Assembly (NCBI GenBank): GCA_002328835.1
Contig: DCWN01000030.1
Location: forward strand, 1 to 46,358
Length of the DNA: 46,358 nt
DNA from: Acidobacteria bacterium UBA2161
GTDB lineage: Bacteria > Acidobacteriota > Vicinamibacteria > Vicinamibacterales > UBA823
Direction: 5' to 3'
Shown here: positions 17,304-26,029 of the stretch, in pieces
How positions within the stretch are numbered: the stretch's first letter is position 1
Layout: each line of letters begins with the position of its first letter
The notes under the pieces: model-generated
Told to the model about the DNA's origin: nothing
Databases searched by the model: none
The model's input: the letters and a program-made list of their open reading frames with translations, nothing else
Position numbers and translations under genes: made by a program

Positions 17304-18623
17304 CTACAGGGCCGCGGCTTCCTCGGTGAAGAAGGTCCTCAGATACCGAGCGACCAGGACCTCCTCGCCGTCGCGCATGCTTCGCGTCTGAATGTGGTTC
17401 ACGCCGACCGGGCCGGAGCCGTCGCCCGGCTCGGGTGGCCCCGCGAGCGCACGCATCTCCACGGGCGCCATCGGAATTCCGACCCGGCGCCGGCCGCGGC
17501 GCTCGAGCGCGTTTCGCACCTCGAGTTCCGATAGCGGAACCACCCGCCGATCCCAGGTCAACTCCACGAAGGGCGCAGCGTCGCCGCTCCCCCGCACGAC
17601 GGCCACTAGGCCCGGAACATCTTGCAGCTGCGCCGCGACGTAGTCGGCCTTCGCCCGCCAGGCGCGTCGGACGGCGGCGTGGTCGAGCGCCGCGTACCGA
17701 TTCAGGGCGACGACGAGGCCGATGATCTCCTCCTTGCCCACCTTCATGCCGCGGCCGATCTGATCGTTCGGCGCGGCCTGGAGCCTGGCGGCCTCGATCA
17801 GATCCGCGCGGCCCGACAGGATGCCGGTCGACTGCGGCCCGCGCAACCCCTTTCCGCCGCTCAGTGCCACGAGGTCGGCGCCGAGTTCGTTGAACACGGT
17901 GAGGTTGCCTTCGGGCGGGAGCCGCGACGCGCCGTCGATCATGACCGGCACGCCGGCGCGCCGGCCGATCTCGATAAGGCCTTCGGGCGGCACAACGCCG
18001 GTGGCCGCGCTGCCTCGCGGAAGGCCGAACAGGAGTGCGGTCGACTCGCCGAGCGCATTCATCAACTGCTCGCGGCCTTCCACCTCGACGAACGTCACGC
18101 CGGCGCTCCGCAGCGCGCGGTCGTACATGTAGCGATGCGCCTTCTGGATGATGCACTCCCGCCGGGCCCACGTCGGATGCGGCAGTGCCCGCATCTTCTC
18201 CGTGTCCGTCCCGGTCAGACACGCCGCAGCGCCCAGCATCAGCGCGCCGGTGCCGCCCGACGTGATGACCGCCGCCTCGGCCTTGACCACCTCGGCCGCG
18301 CGCCTCCCCGCGGCCACCTGCAGCTCGTCCATCTGGACGAAGTAGTCGTTCGCCTCCTGCATCGCCGCGACGACCTCGGCCGGCATCCGGCAGCCACCCA
18401 GCCGCGTCCCGGTGCCGTGCCCCGGCAGGTGCGGACGCACGCCGAGCAGCCGCGTGTAGACGTTGTCGGCCTCGAGGCGGCGCTCGAGGTCCGCGACCAT
18501 CGCCTCGACATCACCCATCTGCCGGGACTGCGCGGCGCCGGCACTCGCGACGCCCGCGACCCCCACGCCAAGAAACTGGCGCCGGCTCAAGCGATTGCGC
18601 GTGGTCTCGGATGGTCGTGACAT
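17304..18623 (-). CDS. Tat-exported SelA-fold PLP enzyme (second copy)
   Basis: 439 residues. Tat signal at 12-32 (LSRRQFLGVGVAGVASAG). SelA/DgaE-like PLP fold: GCRMPAEVVAAMQEAN, MDELQVAAGRRAAEVV, VITSGGTGALML, ECIIQKAHRYMYDRA, VMIDGAS (Asp230) and LSGGKGLRGPQSTG with Lys258 as the expected PLP lysine. Intact family length. It follows the lipoprotein alanine racemase by 47 bases on the same strand, so the two are probably co-transcribed. Compared with the copy at 11148 it lacks the extra C-terminal domain and keeps the more canonical SGGKGLRGPQ. Family members with known activity eliminate ammonia from amino-acid or amino-sugar substrates; the substrate here is not known. Confidence 0.83.
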   Translation of the reverse strand: MSRPSETTRNRLSRRQFLGVGVAGVASAGAAQSRQMGDVEAMVADLERRLEADNVYTRLLGVRPHLPGHGTGTRLGGCRMPAEVVAAMQEANDYFVQMDELQVAAGRRAAEVVKAEAAVITSGGTGALMLGAAACLTGTDTEKMRALPHPTWARRECIIQKAHRYMYDRALRSAGVTFVEVEGREQLMNALGESTALLFGLPRGSAATGVVPPEGLIEIGRRAGVPVMIDGASRLPPEGNLTVFNELGADLVALSGGKGLRGPQSTGILSGRADLIEAARLQAAPNDQIGRGMKVGKEEIIGLVVALNRYAALDHAAVRRAWRAKADYVAAQLQDVPGLVAVVRGSGDAAPFVELTWDRRVVPLSELEVRNALERRGRRRVGIPMAPVEMRALAGPPEPGDGSGPVGVNHIQTRSMRDGEEVLVARYLRTFFTEEAAAL

Positions 18624-18670
18624 GATCGCCTCACTTTCTCGACGCGAGCTTCCTGCCGGCGACGCCGACT

Positions 18671-19948
18671 CTACGGCTCCAGCAACGCCGCCGGTTCGCC
18701 GCCCTGGTAGTAGACGCGCGGCGTCTGCGGGTTCAGGTGGTTGAGCAGGCTGTAGACCATCCAGTTGGCGGTCTCGGCAATCGCGCTCACGGCGTTCGGG
18801 CCCGCATGGCCGATCACCTCGACGGTGTCGCCGGGCGACGCGTCGGTGCCGGTCACGTCCACGACGACGTGATTGAGCGACACCGAGCCGATGATGTCCC
18901 TGAACTCGCCCGCGTAGAAGACCGAGCCGACATTGGCCAACTCCCGGGGCACGCCGTCGTAGAACCCCGCGTGCACCGTGGCGATCATCATCCGGCGCGG
19001 GGCGATGAAGCGCCCCCAGTAGGTCACCGAGTCACCTTCGTCGACCCACTTGACCAGTTCGATCCGCGCCTTCAGCGACAGCGCCGGCGTGAGCGTGACG
19101 CCGGCGTCGAGGTCTTTCTCCTCGGGATAGATACCGTAGAGGCTCATGCCCGGCCGGACCAGGTCGAGGTGGCTCTCGGGGAAATGCAGAATGGCGTCGG
19201 TGCTGGCCATGCTCCTCAGGCCCGGATCGATACCCCGCGCGCGGACGTCGGTCTCGACGGCCAGCAAGCGGGCGAGCATCGCCCGGTCCTCCTCTGGCGT
19301 CTGCATGAACGTCGAAAAGATGCCCTCGATGGCGATGCCGGGCAGCGATGCGGCACGCTCGATGAAGTCGGCGGCCTGGTCGTGAAAGACGCCGACGCGG
19401 CGCAGGCCGGTGTCGACCTTCACGAAGACCGACGCGTCCTGGCCGACCGCACTCGCGGCGTCGCTCAGCCGCTGGACCACGCCGTCGTCGAACACGACCT
19501 GCGTGATGCCCAGTTCGACGGTCCGCATGTGCTGTCCGTCGGTGAACAACGGCCCCATGTTGACGATGTTCAGGTCGATGCCGGCCTGCCGCAGCTCGAG
19601 CGCCTCCTGCACATTCGCGACGAAGACGCGCTCCACGCCCTGCCCCGCCAGATACCGGACAATCGGCACGAGGCCATGGCCGTAGGCGTTGTTCTTGACG
19701 ACCGGCATGACCTCGACGCCGGTGTGCTGTCGCAGCGCCTCGAGGTTGGCGCCGATCGCGTCGAGATCGACCTCGATCCAGGAGGTGAACTCATCGACCC
19801 GGCCGGCGATGTCCGGGGTGGACGAGGCAGCCATCGGAGCAGACGCCTCGGCCGCAGGCTCGGTTTCAGATTCAGTGGCGCAGCCGGACGCCAGCGCGAC
19901 GAGCACGATGAGTGGCCAGGGCACGCGTCGGGCGGGTCGAACGGTCAT
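18671..19948 (-). CDS. Lipoprotein alanine racemase (extracytoplasmic)
   Basis: 425 residues. The signal ends at a lipobox LASGC (Cys23), followed by a ~30-residue Ala/Glu/Ser linker, so the enzyme is predicted to be anchored outside the cytoplasm. The fold-type III domain is complete: WIEVDLDAIGANL, VVKNNAYGHG with PLP Lys85, FVKVDTGLRRVGV, and RPGMSLYGIYP. The motif that normally reads GYADGYPR, whose Tyr is the second catalytic base, reads GFYDGVPR here, i.e. Phe at the catalytic position unless the register slips. The ATG at 19948 has GGAGAG 5 bases upstream. A housekeeping Alr is usually cytoplasmic, so this is an accessory or broad-spectrum type. Confidence 0.87.
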   Translation of the reverse strand: MTVRPARRVPWPLIVLVALASGCATESETEPAAEASAPMAASSTPDIAGRVDEFTSWIEVDLDAIGANLEALRQHTGVEVMPVVKNNAYGHGLVPIVRYLAGQGVERVFVANVQEALELRQAGIDLNIVNMGPLFTDGQHMRTVELGITQVVFDDGVVQRLSDAASAVGQDASVFVKVDTGLRRVGVFHDQAADFIERAASLPGIAIEGIFSTFMQTPEEDRAMLARLLAVETDVRARGIDPGLRSMASTDAILHFPESHLDLVRPGMSLYGIYPEEKDLDAGVTLTPALSLKARIELVKWVDEGDSVTYWGRFIAPRRMMIATVHAGFYDGVPRELANVGSVFYAGEFRDIIGSVSLNHVVVDVTGTDASPGDTVEVIGHAGPNAVSAIAETANWMVYSLLNHLNPQTPRVYYQGGEPAALLEP

Positions 19949-20080
19949 GAAGCTCTCCAGCGGTGACGGTTTCGTAGCTCGCATCATACGCGGGATCGGG
20001 CTTCATCCAGACCTGGGGACCGGACCTGGCGGCGCCGGGCCTCACGATGCCGGCCACCTGATAGACTAGAAAGGATGGTG

Positions 20081-20323
20081 ATGCGCCGGCTTCGACGGTG
20101 GAGGCTCGCGGCGCTGGTCTGTGCGGCCGTCGTGGCGTGCGCGGTCCTGCTGCCAGCGGGTACCGATGAGTTCGCGGCCGTCCTCGTGGCGCTTTGGCTC
20201 GTCGTGCCGGCCGTCACGATCGTTCACCTCCGGCCGGTCGACGTCCGCCGCCGCGAACAGACGACTTCCCTCTTCCGGATCTCCCCCTCCCGCGCACCTC
20301 CCGCCGCCCTCGCCCTGTCCTGA
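20081..20323 (+). CDS. Small membrane protein, unknown
   Basis: 80 residues from the third ATG of a short run (AAGGATGGTGATG), chosen because AAGGA is then correctly spaced. There are two likely membrane segments (LAALVCAAVVACAVLLPAG and FAAVLVALWLVVPAVTIV) and a basic, proline-rich tail. No family recognised. It opens a plus-strand series with the 60-residue protein and the M61 peptidase, and is divergent from the alanine racemase. Confidence 0.55.
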   Translation: MRRLRRWRLAALVCAAVVACAVLLPAGTDEFAAVLVALWLVVPAVTIVHLRPVDVRRREQTTSLFRISPSRAPPAALALS

Positions 20324-20387
20324 GGCGCTGTCGCCCTACGGGCGACAGTCCGTGCATCTGCACCGCATTCACGAAGGAGGAGGAGTC

Positions 20388-20570
20388 GTGTCGCTCAAGG
20401 ACCGACTGCGCGTGGCGATGATCTGCGGCGTCCTGCAACTTGGCGTACTCACCGGCGTCCCGATGCGTCCTGAGCAGATTCAGGCGCTGATGGACCTGTT
20501 GAACCAGCCGAAGCTGGCGCACACGCTGCCGGCCGAGAACGAGGACGGCGACGAGCCGCGCGAGCCGTGA
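20388..20570 (+). CDS. Small conserved-looking protein (60 aa)
   Basis: The product begins MSLKDRLRVAMICGVLQLG and includes GVPMRPEQIQALMDLLNQPK, ending in an acidic tail (DGDEPREP). Translation starts at GTG 20388 behind a very strong purine-rich site (GAAGGAGGAGGAG, 20373-20385). Regular amphipathic helices and the excellent ribosome binding site argue that it is real. Its second half, with a proline-led helix, looks like a small protein-interaction or regulatory module. I recall similar short proteins from acidobacterial genomes, with no assigned function. Confidence 0.6.
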   Translation: MSLKDRLRVAMICGVLQLGVLTGVPMRPEQIQALMDLLNQPKLAHTLPAENEDGDEPREP

Positions 20571-20671
20571 TGCTCGAGAGGCGGTAGAATGGGCGTCCCC
20601 CGGGGGGGACGGATGGCCCGAGTCGGGACGCCGCACCTCACCGCAACGCCGGGTCAGAGGAGAGTGAAGAC

Positions 20672-22477
20672 GTGACGAACCGATTCAGCCGATTGGGTCT
20701 GGTGGCGACCGTCGCCATCTGGGTCGCCTCATCCCCCCCGGCCGCCGCGCAGGACGTCGCCTACACCGTGGCGATGCCGCACCTTACCGGCGGCCTGCTC
20801 CACGTGACGATGGAGATCGACGACGCGCCCGGCGACACGATCGACGTCGCGATGCCGGCCTGGTCGCCCGGCGGCTACGGGCTGCACTGGGCCTCGAAGA
20901 ACGTCCAGGAACTCCGGGCCGAGGACGGCGACGGCCAGCCGCTGGATGCGGTGCAGGTGGACACCAGCCGCTGGCGGATCCGGCCCGCCGCGCCGACGGT
21001 GCGGGTGCACTACAAGGTGTACGTCGGCCCGCGCTCGATGGACGACTCGTTCGTGAGGATCAGCGGCACCCGTTCGCTGATGTACGTCGTCGGCGACCCG
21101 CCCTACCCGGCCACCGGGCCAGTGACGATCGCCGTCGACGCGCCCGCGGAATGGACGTTCGCCACCGGGCTCACGGCGACCGGGCCGGGGGTCTTCACGG
21201 CGCCCGACTACGACACCTTGATCGATTCGCCGATCGACGTCGCCGAGCAGTTGGATCTGTTGACCTTCGACGATCACGGCGCCCGCTACGAGGTTGCGAT
21301 CCGGAACCCGCACGGCTACGATCCCGAGCACTTCATCGGCGAGATCAAGGCGATCGTGGCCGAGCAGGCTGAGATGATGGGCGGCGTGCCATTCGACCGC
21401 TACGTCTTCCTGCTGACGGGCCAGAATCGGCGCGGCGGCGGCCTCGAGCATCTGAACTCGACGACGATCAGCTTCAAGCGCTACGACGACCTCGACTCGG
21501 CCGATTACCATCGGCTGCAGTTCCTCTTCGCCCACGAGTTCTTCCACCTCTGGAACGTGAAGCGGATCCGGCCGGAGATTCTCGGGCCGTTCGACTACTC
21601 GGGGGCGCAGCACACGCGCAACTTGTACGTCTCGGAGGGAATGTCCGACTACTACGGCTACCTCTCGGTGACGCGCGCCGGTCTCTGGACCCGGCCCGAG
21701 TTCTACGCCGAGCTGGCCAAGGTGATCGACACGCTGCAGAGCGCACCGGGTCGGCTGGTCACCTCCGTCGAATCGGCCAGCTGGAATGCCTGGACACGGT
21801 CGGACAACTCGGCCCACACCGGCATCTCCTATTACATCAAGGGCAGCCTCGTCGGCCTGCTGATCGATCTGGAGATGCGCGAGCGCACCGACGGCCGCGC
21901 GAGCCTCGACGACGTCTTCCGCTACCTGATGGCCGAGCACGGCCTGCCCAAGCCGGGCTTCGCCGAGGACGGCGGCTTTCAGGCAGCGGTCGAGCTGATC
22001 ACGGCCGAGGCGGGCGGCGACCGGGATTTCTCGGAACTGTTCGAACGCTACGTCTCGGGCATCGAAGAGCTCGACTACAACGCCGCCCTTCAACATGTCG
22101 GCCTGCGACTCGAGACCGACCGGGGGCAGCCACGACGGTCGCTCGGCGTATCGATGGCGGTCGACGCCGACCGCCTCGTCGTCTCCGCAATACCCCCGAC
22201 CGGCGCCGGCTACAACGCCGGCCTGATGGCGGGCGATGTCATCCTGATGCTCGACGGCGATCGCGCGGTCCCCTCGACCTTCGAGGCGCGCCTGCAGGCG
22301 AAGGCAGCCGGCGATCCGATCGAGTTGCTCGTCGCCCGGGGCGATCGGGTCGTCACCGTTCCAGTGCGTCTCCAGAACGACCGCGCGACGACGTACCGGA
22401 TCGTGGAGATGCCGAACGCCACCGACCGTGCCGTCTCGCTGCGTGAGGCGTGGCTCACGCCCTACATGACCCCGTAG
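20672..22477 (+). CDS. M61-family metallopeptidase with PDZ domain
   Basis: 601 residues with a signal peptide (LVATVAIWVASSPPAAAQ). The N-terminal beta domain (residues 30-200) has MPAWSPGGY and WASKNVQEL, as in the M61 family. The thermolysin-like core holds HEFFHLWNVKRIRP (zinc ligands His288 and His292, catalytic Glu289) and SEGMSDYYG with Glu322 as third ligand. The C-terminal PDZ domain begins near 490 (RRSLGVSMAVDA ... GYNAGLMAGDVILMLDGD). Family members are glycyl-type aminopeptidases in the periplasm. The GTG start follows GAGGAGAG. It lies 31 bases before the M28-like gene, so joint work on peptides is plausible. Confidence 0.92.
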   Translation: MTNRFSRLGLVATVAIWVASSPPAAAQDVAYTVAMPHLTGGLLHVTMEIDDAPGDTIDVAMPAWSPGGYGLHWASKNVQELRAEDGDGQPLDAVQVDTSRWRIRPAAPTVRVHYKVYVGPRSMDDSFVRISGTRSLMYVVGDPPYPATGPVTIAVDAPAEWTFATGLTATGPGVFTAPDYDTLIDSPIDVAEQLDLLTFDDHGARYEVAIRNPHGYDPEHFIGEIKAIVAEQAEMMGGVPFDRYVFLLTGQNRRGGGLEHLNSTTISFKRYDDLDSADYHRLQFLFAHEFFHLWNVKRIRPEILGPFDYSGAQHTRNLYVSEGMSDYYGYLSVTRAGLWTRPEFYAELAKVIDTLQSAPGRLVTSVESASWNAWTRSDNSAHTGISYYIKGSLVGLLIDLEMRERTDGRASLDDVFRYLMAEHGLPKPGFAEDGGFQAAVELITAEAGGDRDFSELFERYVSGIEELDYNAALQHVGLRLETDRGQPRRSLGVSMAVDADRLVVSAIPPTGAGYNAGLMAGDVILMLDGDRAVPSTFEARLQAKAAGDPIELLVARGDRVVTVPVRLQNDRATTYRIVEMPNATDRAVSLREAWLTPYMTP

Positions 22478-22508
22478 GGGCGCCTACAAGGGAGCAGGCT
22501 GCCAAGAA

Positions 22509-24064
22509 ATGTCGTCACAGACTCGTCTTGTCCCGGTAGTGATCGCGATCGGGATCGTTCTGGGCGCGCTCGCCTGGCTGTCGCCGGGTGTGTCGAGCGG
22601 GCAGGAACTGGATCCGCTGCGCCCGCTCCGCGCGCTGCGACCACTCAGCGAGGCACCGTACACCTTGGAAGAGCTCGATGACCTTTTCCTGGAATGGCCG
22701 ACGCCTGGCACCGACGACTACCCTACGATCGATGGCCGGGCGATGCAGCTCGACATCATCGAACAGCAAGAGATCTCCCGCCGCTATCGCGACACCGTCA
22801 ACTCGCAATACTGGGGTCGGATTATCGGAGCGTCCTCGGACTGGGACAGCGCGGGATGGCTGGAAGACAGGTTCGATGATATCGGGTTGAGCGATGTCCG
22901 CGTGCAGCCGTTCGACCTGACCCCGCAGTGGTTTCCGCAGTCCTGGACCGTCACCGTCACCACCCGCGGCGGTGAATTCAGATTGGCCACCGCCCACCCG
23001 TTCTATCGATCGGAGGGCACGACCGGCGACGGGCTGGACCTCGAGCTGGTCTACGTTGGCCTGGGGACCGAGGCCGACTTCTCGGACCGGGACGTCGCGG
23101 GCAAGGCCGTGTTGGTCTCGGCCCTGCTCGGACTGCCCGACGAGGAGGCGCTGGAGCGGGCTGCCGAGAAGGGCGCCGCGGCGATCTTCAACGCCCGGAT
23201 GCTGCCCGGCAACCTGAGATACCAGGCCTACCCGGTCGCGACGGGCGTGCCGACACTCTCTCTGGGCAACGACGATGGCGTGGCGCTGCGTGAACTGATC
23301 GAGCGCGGCCTGACCCCGCGGGTGCGGGTCCGCCTCGACGTCGAGATCGTGCGCGACCTCCGGACGGCGATGGTCTGGGGAACGCTCCCCGGCCGGTCGG
23401 ACGAGACGATCTACGTCATGGCCCACCGTGACGGGTTCTTCGACGCCGCGGGCGACAACGCGTCGGGCGTGGCGGCAATGATCGCGCTGGCACAACACTA
23501 CGCCGCCGTGGCCGAGGCCGGTCGCCCCCGCACGATGATCTTCATCGGCCTGGATGGCCACCACAACAGCGGCCCGGGCTTCGGCGTCGGCCGGATGTGG
23601 CTGGCAACCAACCACGAGACGTTGTTCGACAAGACCGCGCTGCTCATCAACGCGGAGCACCCGTCGACGGTGCAGACGATCATCCGCCCGCGGTATCTCA
23701 ATCGGGACGACGAGGTCATCTGGTCGAATGCCTACACGGCGTTCCACTGGTACGCCGGCGGTGACACGCGGCCCGAGCTGAACCGGATCGCCCTCGACGC
23801 GTTCAGGGAATTCGGCATCAGCACCTACCTGGAGCCGAATCCCCGGGTCCCGGCGGGCGATCTGAGCCGAGTCTTTCAGTTCGTGCCGGGGCTGACGACG
23901 ACCGACTTCTTCCATTACTTCACAGCGACCTGGAAACGGTGGAGACCGTGCCGTGGACCGGTCTGCAGAACACGACCCGCGCCTACGCCCGGATTATCGA
24001 CGAGGTGAACACGCTGGACCTCAGTGTGTTGAAACGGCCGCCGGGCACCGGCCTTGATCGCTAG
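22509..24064 (+). CDS. M28-like exopeptidase with PA domain; frameshift near the C-terminus
   Basis: A signal/anchor (VPVVIAIGIVLGALAWL) is followed by an N-terminal half with a PA-like inserted domain (about 160-280) and an M28 fold: AHRDG (His306, Asp308), GDNASG (Asp316) and NAEHPS (Glu383). The usual EE-(I/L)-GL..GS motif is replaced by IGLDGHHNSGPG, so the catalytic Glu is missing. The uninterrupted frame ends at 24008 with a basic, low-complexity tail. Shifting by one base at 23919-23921 restores HSDLETVETVPWTGLQNTTR and continues to a stop at 24062-24064, as expected of the family. One base (probably a C in TTCCAC) has been lost, by mutation or sequencing error. Confidence 0.8.
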
Positions 24065-24087
24065 AACGATAGAACGATGGACATCGG

Positions 24088-26022
24088 ATGACCATCACCA
24101 GTCGCCTGGCACCACCGGAGGTCGCCCGCTGGCTCGACGACGGGCGGCGCGACCCCGAGGCGTTCTGGGAACGCGCGGCCCGTGAGTTGCCTTGGTTCCG
24201 AACCTGGGACCAGGTCTACGAACCCGATCCGCCGACGTTCCGATGGTTCGTCGGAGCCGAGACCAACCTGACGCACAACGCGGTCGACCGCCACGTCGCG
24301 GACGGCGCGGGTGACCGGACGGCGCTGGTCTATTTCAACGAGCAAGGCGACCGGGTTGTCCTGACCTACGCTGAACTCCTCCACGAAGTCACGCGCGTCG
24401 CGGCCGCGCTCCGCGGCCTCGGCGTCGTGACAGGCGATCGGATCACGCTGTCGATGCCGACCTGTCCGGAGGCGATCGTCCTGATGCTGGCGGCGGCCCG
24501 GATCGGCGCGATTCACTCGGTCGTCTTCGCCGGGTTCGGGGCGCTCGCGCTGGCCGACCGCATCGCGGCGAGCGGGTCGCGGGTCGTCTTCACCGCGGAC
24601 GTCGCGTATCGCAAAGGGAAACACGTTCCGCTGAAGCCGATCGTCGACGAGGCACTCGAGCAGCCGGGGCACGACGTGGAGCGCGTGGTGGTGCTGCGGC
24701 GTACCGAGGGCGGGACGATGCAACCGGGTCGCGATGTCGCCTGGGACGACTTCCTGGCCGGTGCCGAAGGGCAGTCCGGCGACTGGGTGTCGATGGAGGC
24801 GAACGCGCCGGCGTTCATCCTCGCCACGTCCGGCACGACGGCGAAGCCGAAACTCGCCATTCATACACACGGCGGCTACCAGGTGCACGTCGCCAGCATG
24901 GGCCGCTGGTGCTTTGGGCTGAAGCCCACCGATGTCTGGTGGGCAACCTCGGACATCGGCTGGATCGTCGGCCACAGCTACATGGTGTACGCCCCGCTGC
25001 TGGCCGGGTGCACGACCGTCGTCTTCGAGGGCGCGCTCGACCATCCGGTGCCCGAAGGCCACTGGCGGACGGCGGTCGAGGAACTGGGCGTCACCGGCAT
25101 CTTCACCTCGCCGACGGCGATCCGCGCGCTGATGCGCTACGGCGACGGACCACTCGGTAGCGTCGATCACTCGCGGCTCGAACGGATCGTCTCGGCCGGC
25201 GAGGTGCTCAACCCCCCGGCGTGGGAGTGGCTAGCCAATACCATCCTCGGTGGCCGCGTGCCGGTGCTCGACAACATGTGGCAGACCGAGACGAGCGGGC
25301 CGGTCTTCGGGAACCCCTACGGCCTCGGCCTGCTGCCGGTGAAGCCCGGGTCGGCAACGGTCGCGCTTCCGGGCATCGAGGCCGCGGTCGTCAGGTCAGA
25401 CGGTTCCGAATGCGACGTCGGCGAGAAAGGGATCATGGTGCTGCGACAGCCATTCCCCGGCCTCACCGCCAGGCTCTGGGGCGAACCCGAGCGCTACTCC
25501 CGCGACTACTGGGAGAAAGTCCCCGGCGCGTACTACACCGGCGACTCGGCGCACGTTGACGAGGACGGCTACGTCTGGTTCGGCGGACGCGCCGACGAGA
25601 TCATCAAGATCGCGGCGCACCGCCTGAGTACGATCGAGGTCGAGAGCGCCTGCCTCAGACATCCTGCGGTCGCCGAGTGCGGCGTCGTCGGGCGCCCCGA
25701 CGAGACGCGCGGCGAGGTGATCTCGGCGTTCGTACTCCTCAAGAATGACCGACGCCCCTCGGACGAACTACGCAGCGAACTGATCGACACGATCCGCCAC
25801 GGCCTCGGCGCGATCGCCGTCGTCGGTGAGCTGAATTTCGTGTCGATGCTCCCGAAGACCCGGAGCGGCAAGATCATGCGCCGCGTGCTGAAGGCGGTGG
25901 TCCTCGATCGCGAACCCGGGGACATCACGACGATCGAGGAAGCGGGGTCAGTCGAAGAGGCCCGGCAGGCCTGGGAGCAGATGAAGGCCGACATGGTGCG
26001 GGCGGACACGAAGGAAGGGTGA
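24088..26022 (+). CDS. Acetyl/propionyl-CoA synthetase-like ligase
   Basis: 644 residues, ANL superfamily, Acs/PrpE branch. Motifs: ATSGTTAKPKLAIHTHGGY (P-loop and thiokinase signature), SDIGWIVGHSYMVYAPL (the Acs core), WQTETSG, YTGDSAHVDEDGYVWFGGRADEIIK (hinge, with Asp in GGRADEIIK) and SGKIMRR with Lys595 for adenylation. The reaction is carboxylate + ATP + CoA to acyl-CoA + AMP + PPi. The residue equivalent to the acetate-selecting Trp of Acs cannot be set without alignment. It ends 7 bases before the AcuI-like gene. The pair would handle propionate or acrylate. Confidence 0.88.
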   Translation: MTITSRLAPPEVARWLDDGRRDPEAFWERAARELPWFRTWDQVYEPDPPTFRWFVGAETNLTHNAVDRHVADGAGDRTALVYFNEQGDRVVLTYAELLHEVTRVAAALRGLGVVTGDRITLSMPTCPEAIVLMLAAARIGAIHSVVFAGFGALALADRIAASGSRVVFTADVAYRKGKHVPLKPIVDEALEQPGHDVERVVVLRRTEGGTMQPGRDVAWDDFLAGAEGQSGDWVSMEANAPAFILATSGTTAKPKLAIHTHGGYQVHVASMGRWCFGLKPTDVWWATSDIGWIVGHSYMVYAPLLAGCTTVVFEGALDHPVPEGHWRTAVEELGVTGIFTSPTAIRALMRYGDGPLGSVDHSRLERIVSAGEVLNPPAWEWLANTILGGRVPVLDNMWQTETSGPVFGNPYGLGLLPVKPGSATVALPGIEAAVVRSDGSECDVGEKGIMVLRQPFPGLTARLWGEPERYSRDYWEKVPGAYYTGDSAHVDEDGYVWFGGRADEIIKIAAHRLSTIEVESACLRHPAVAECGVVGRPDETRGEVISAFVLLKNDRRPSDELRSELIDTIRHGLGAIAVVGELNFVSMLPKTRSGKIMRRVLKAVVLDREPGDITTIEEAGSVEEARQAWEQMKADMVRADTKEG

Positions 26023-26029
26023 CGGATCG

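Noticed and set aside
11148..18623. SelA-like enzymes as selenocysteine synthesis genes
   Set aside because: Both have Tat signals, no selB, selC or selD is near, and the fold is shared with ammonia-lyases.
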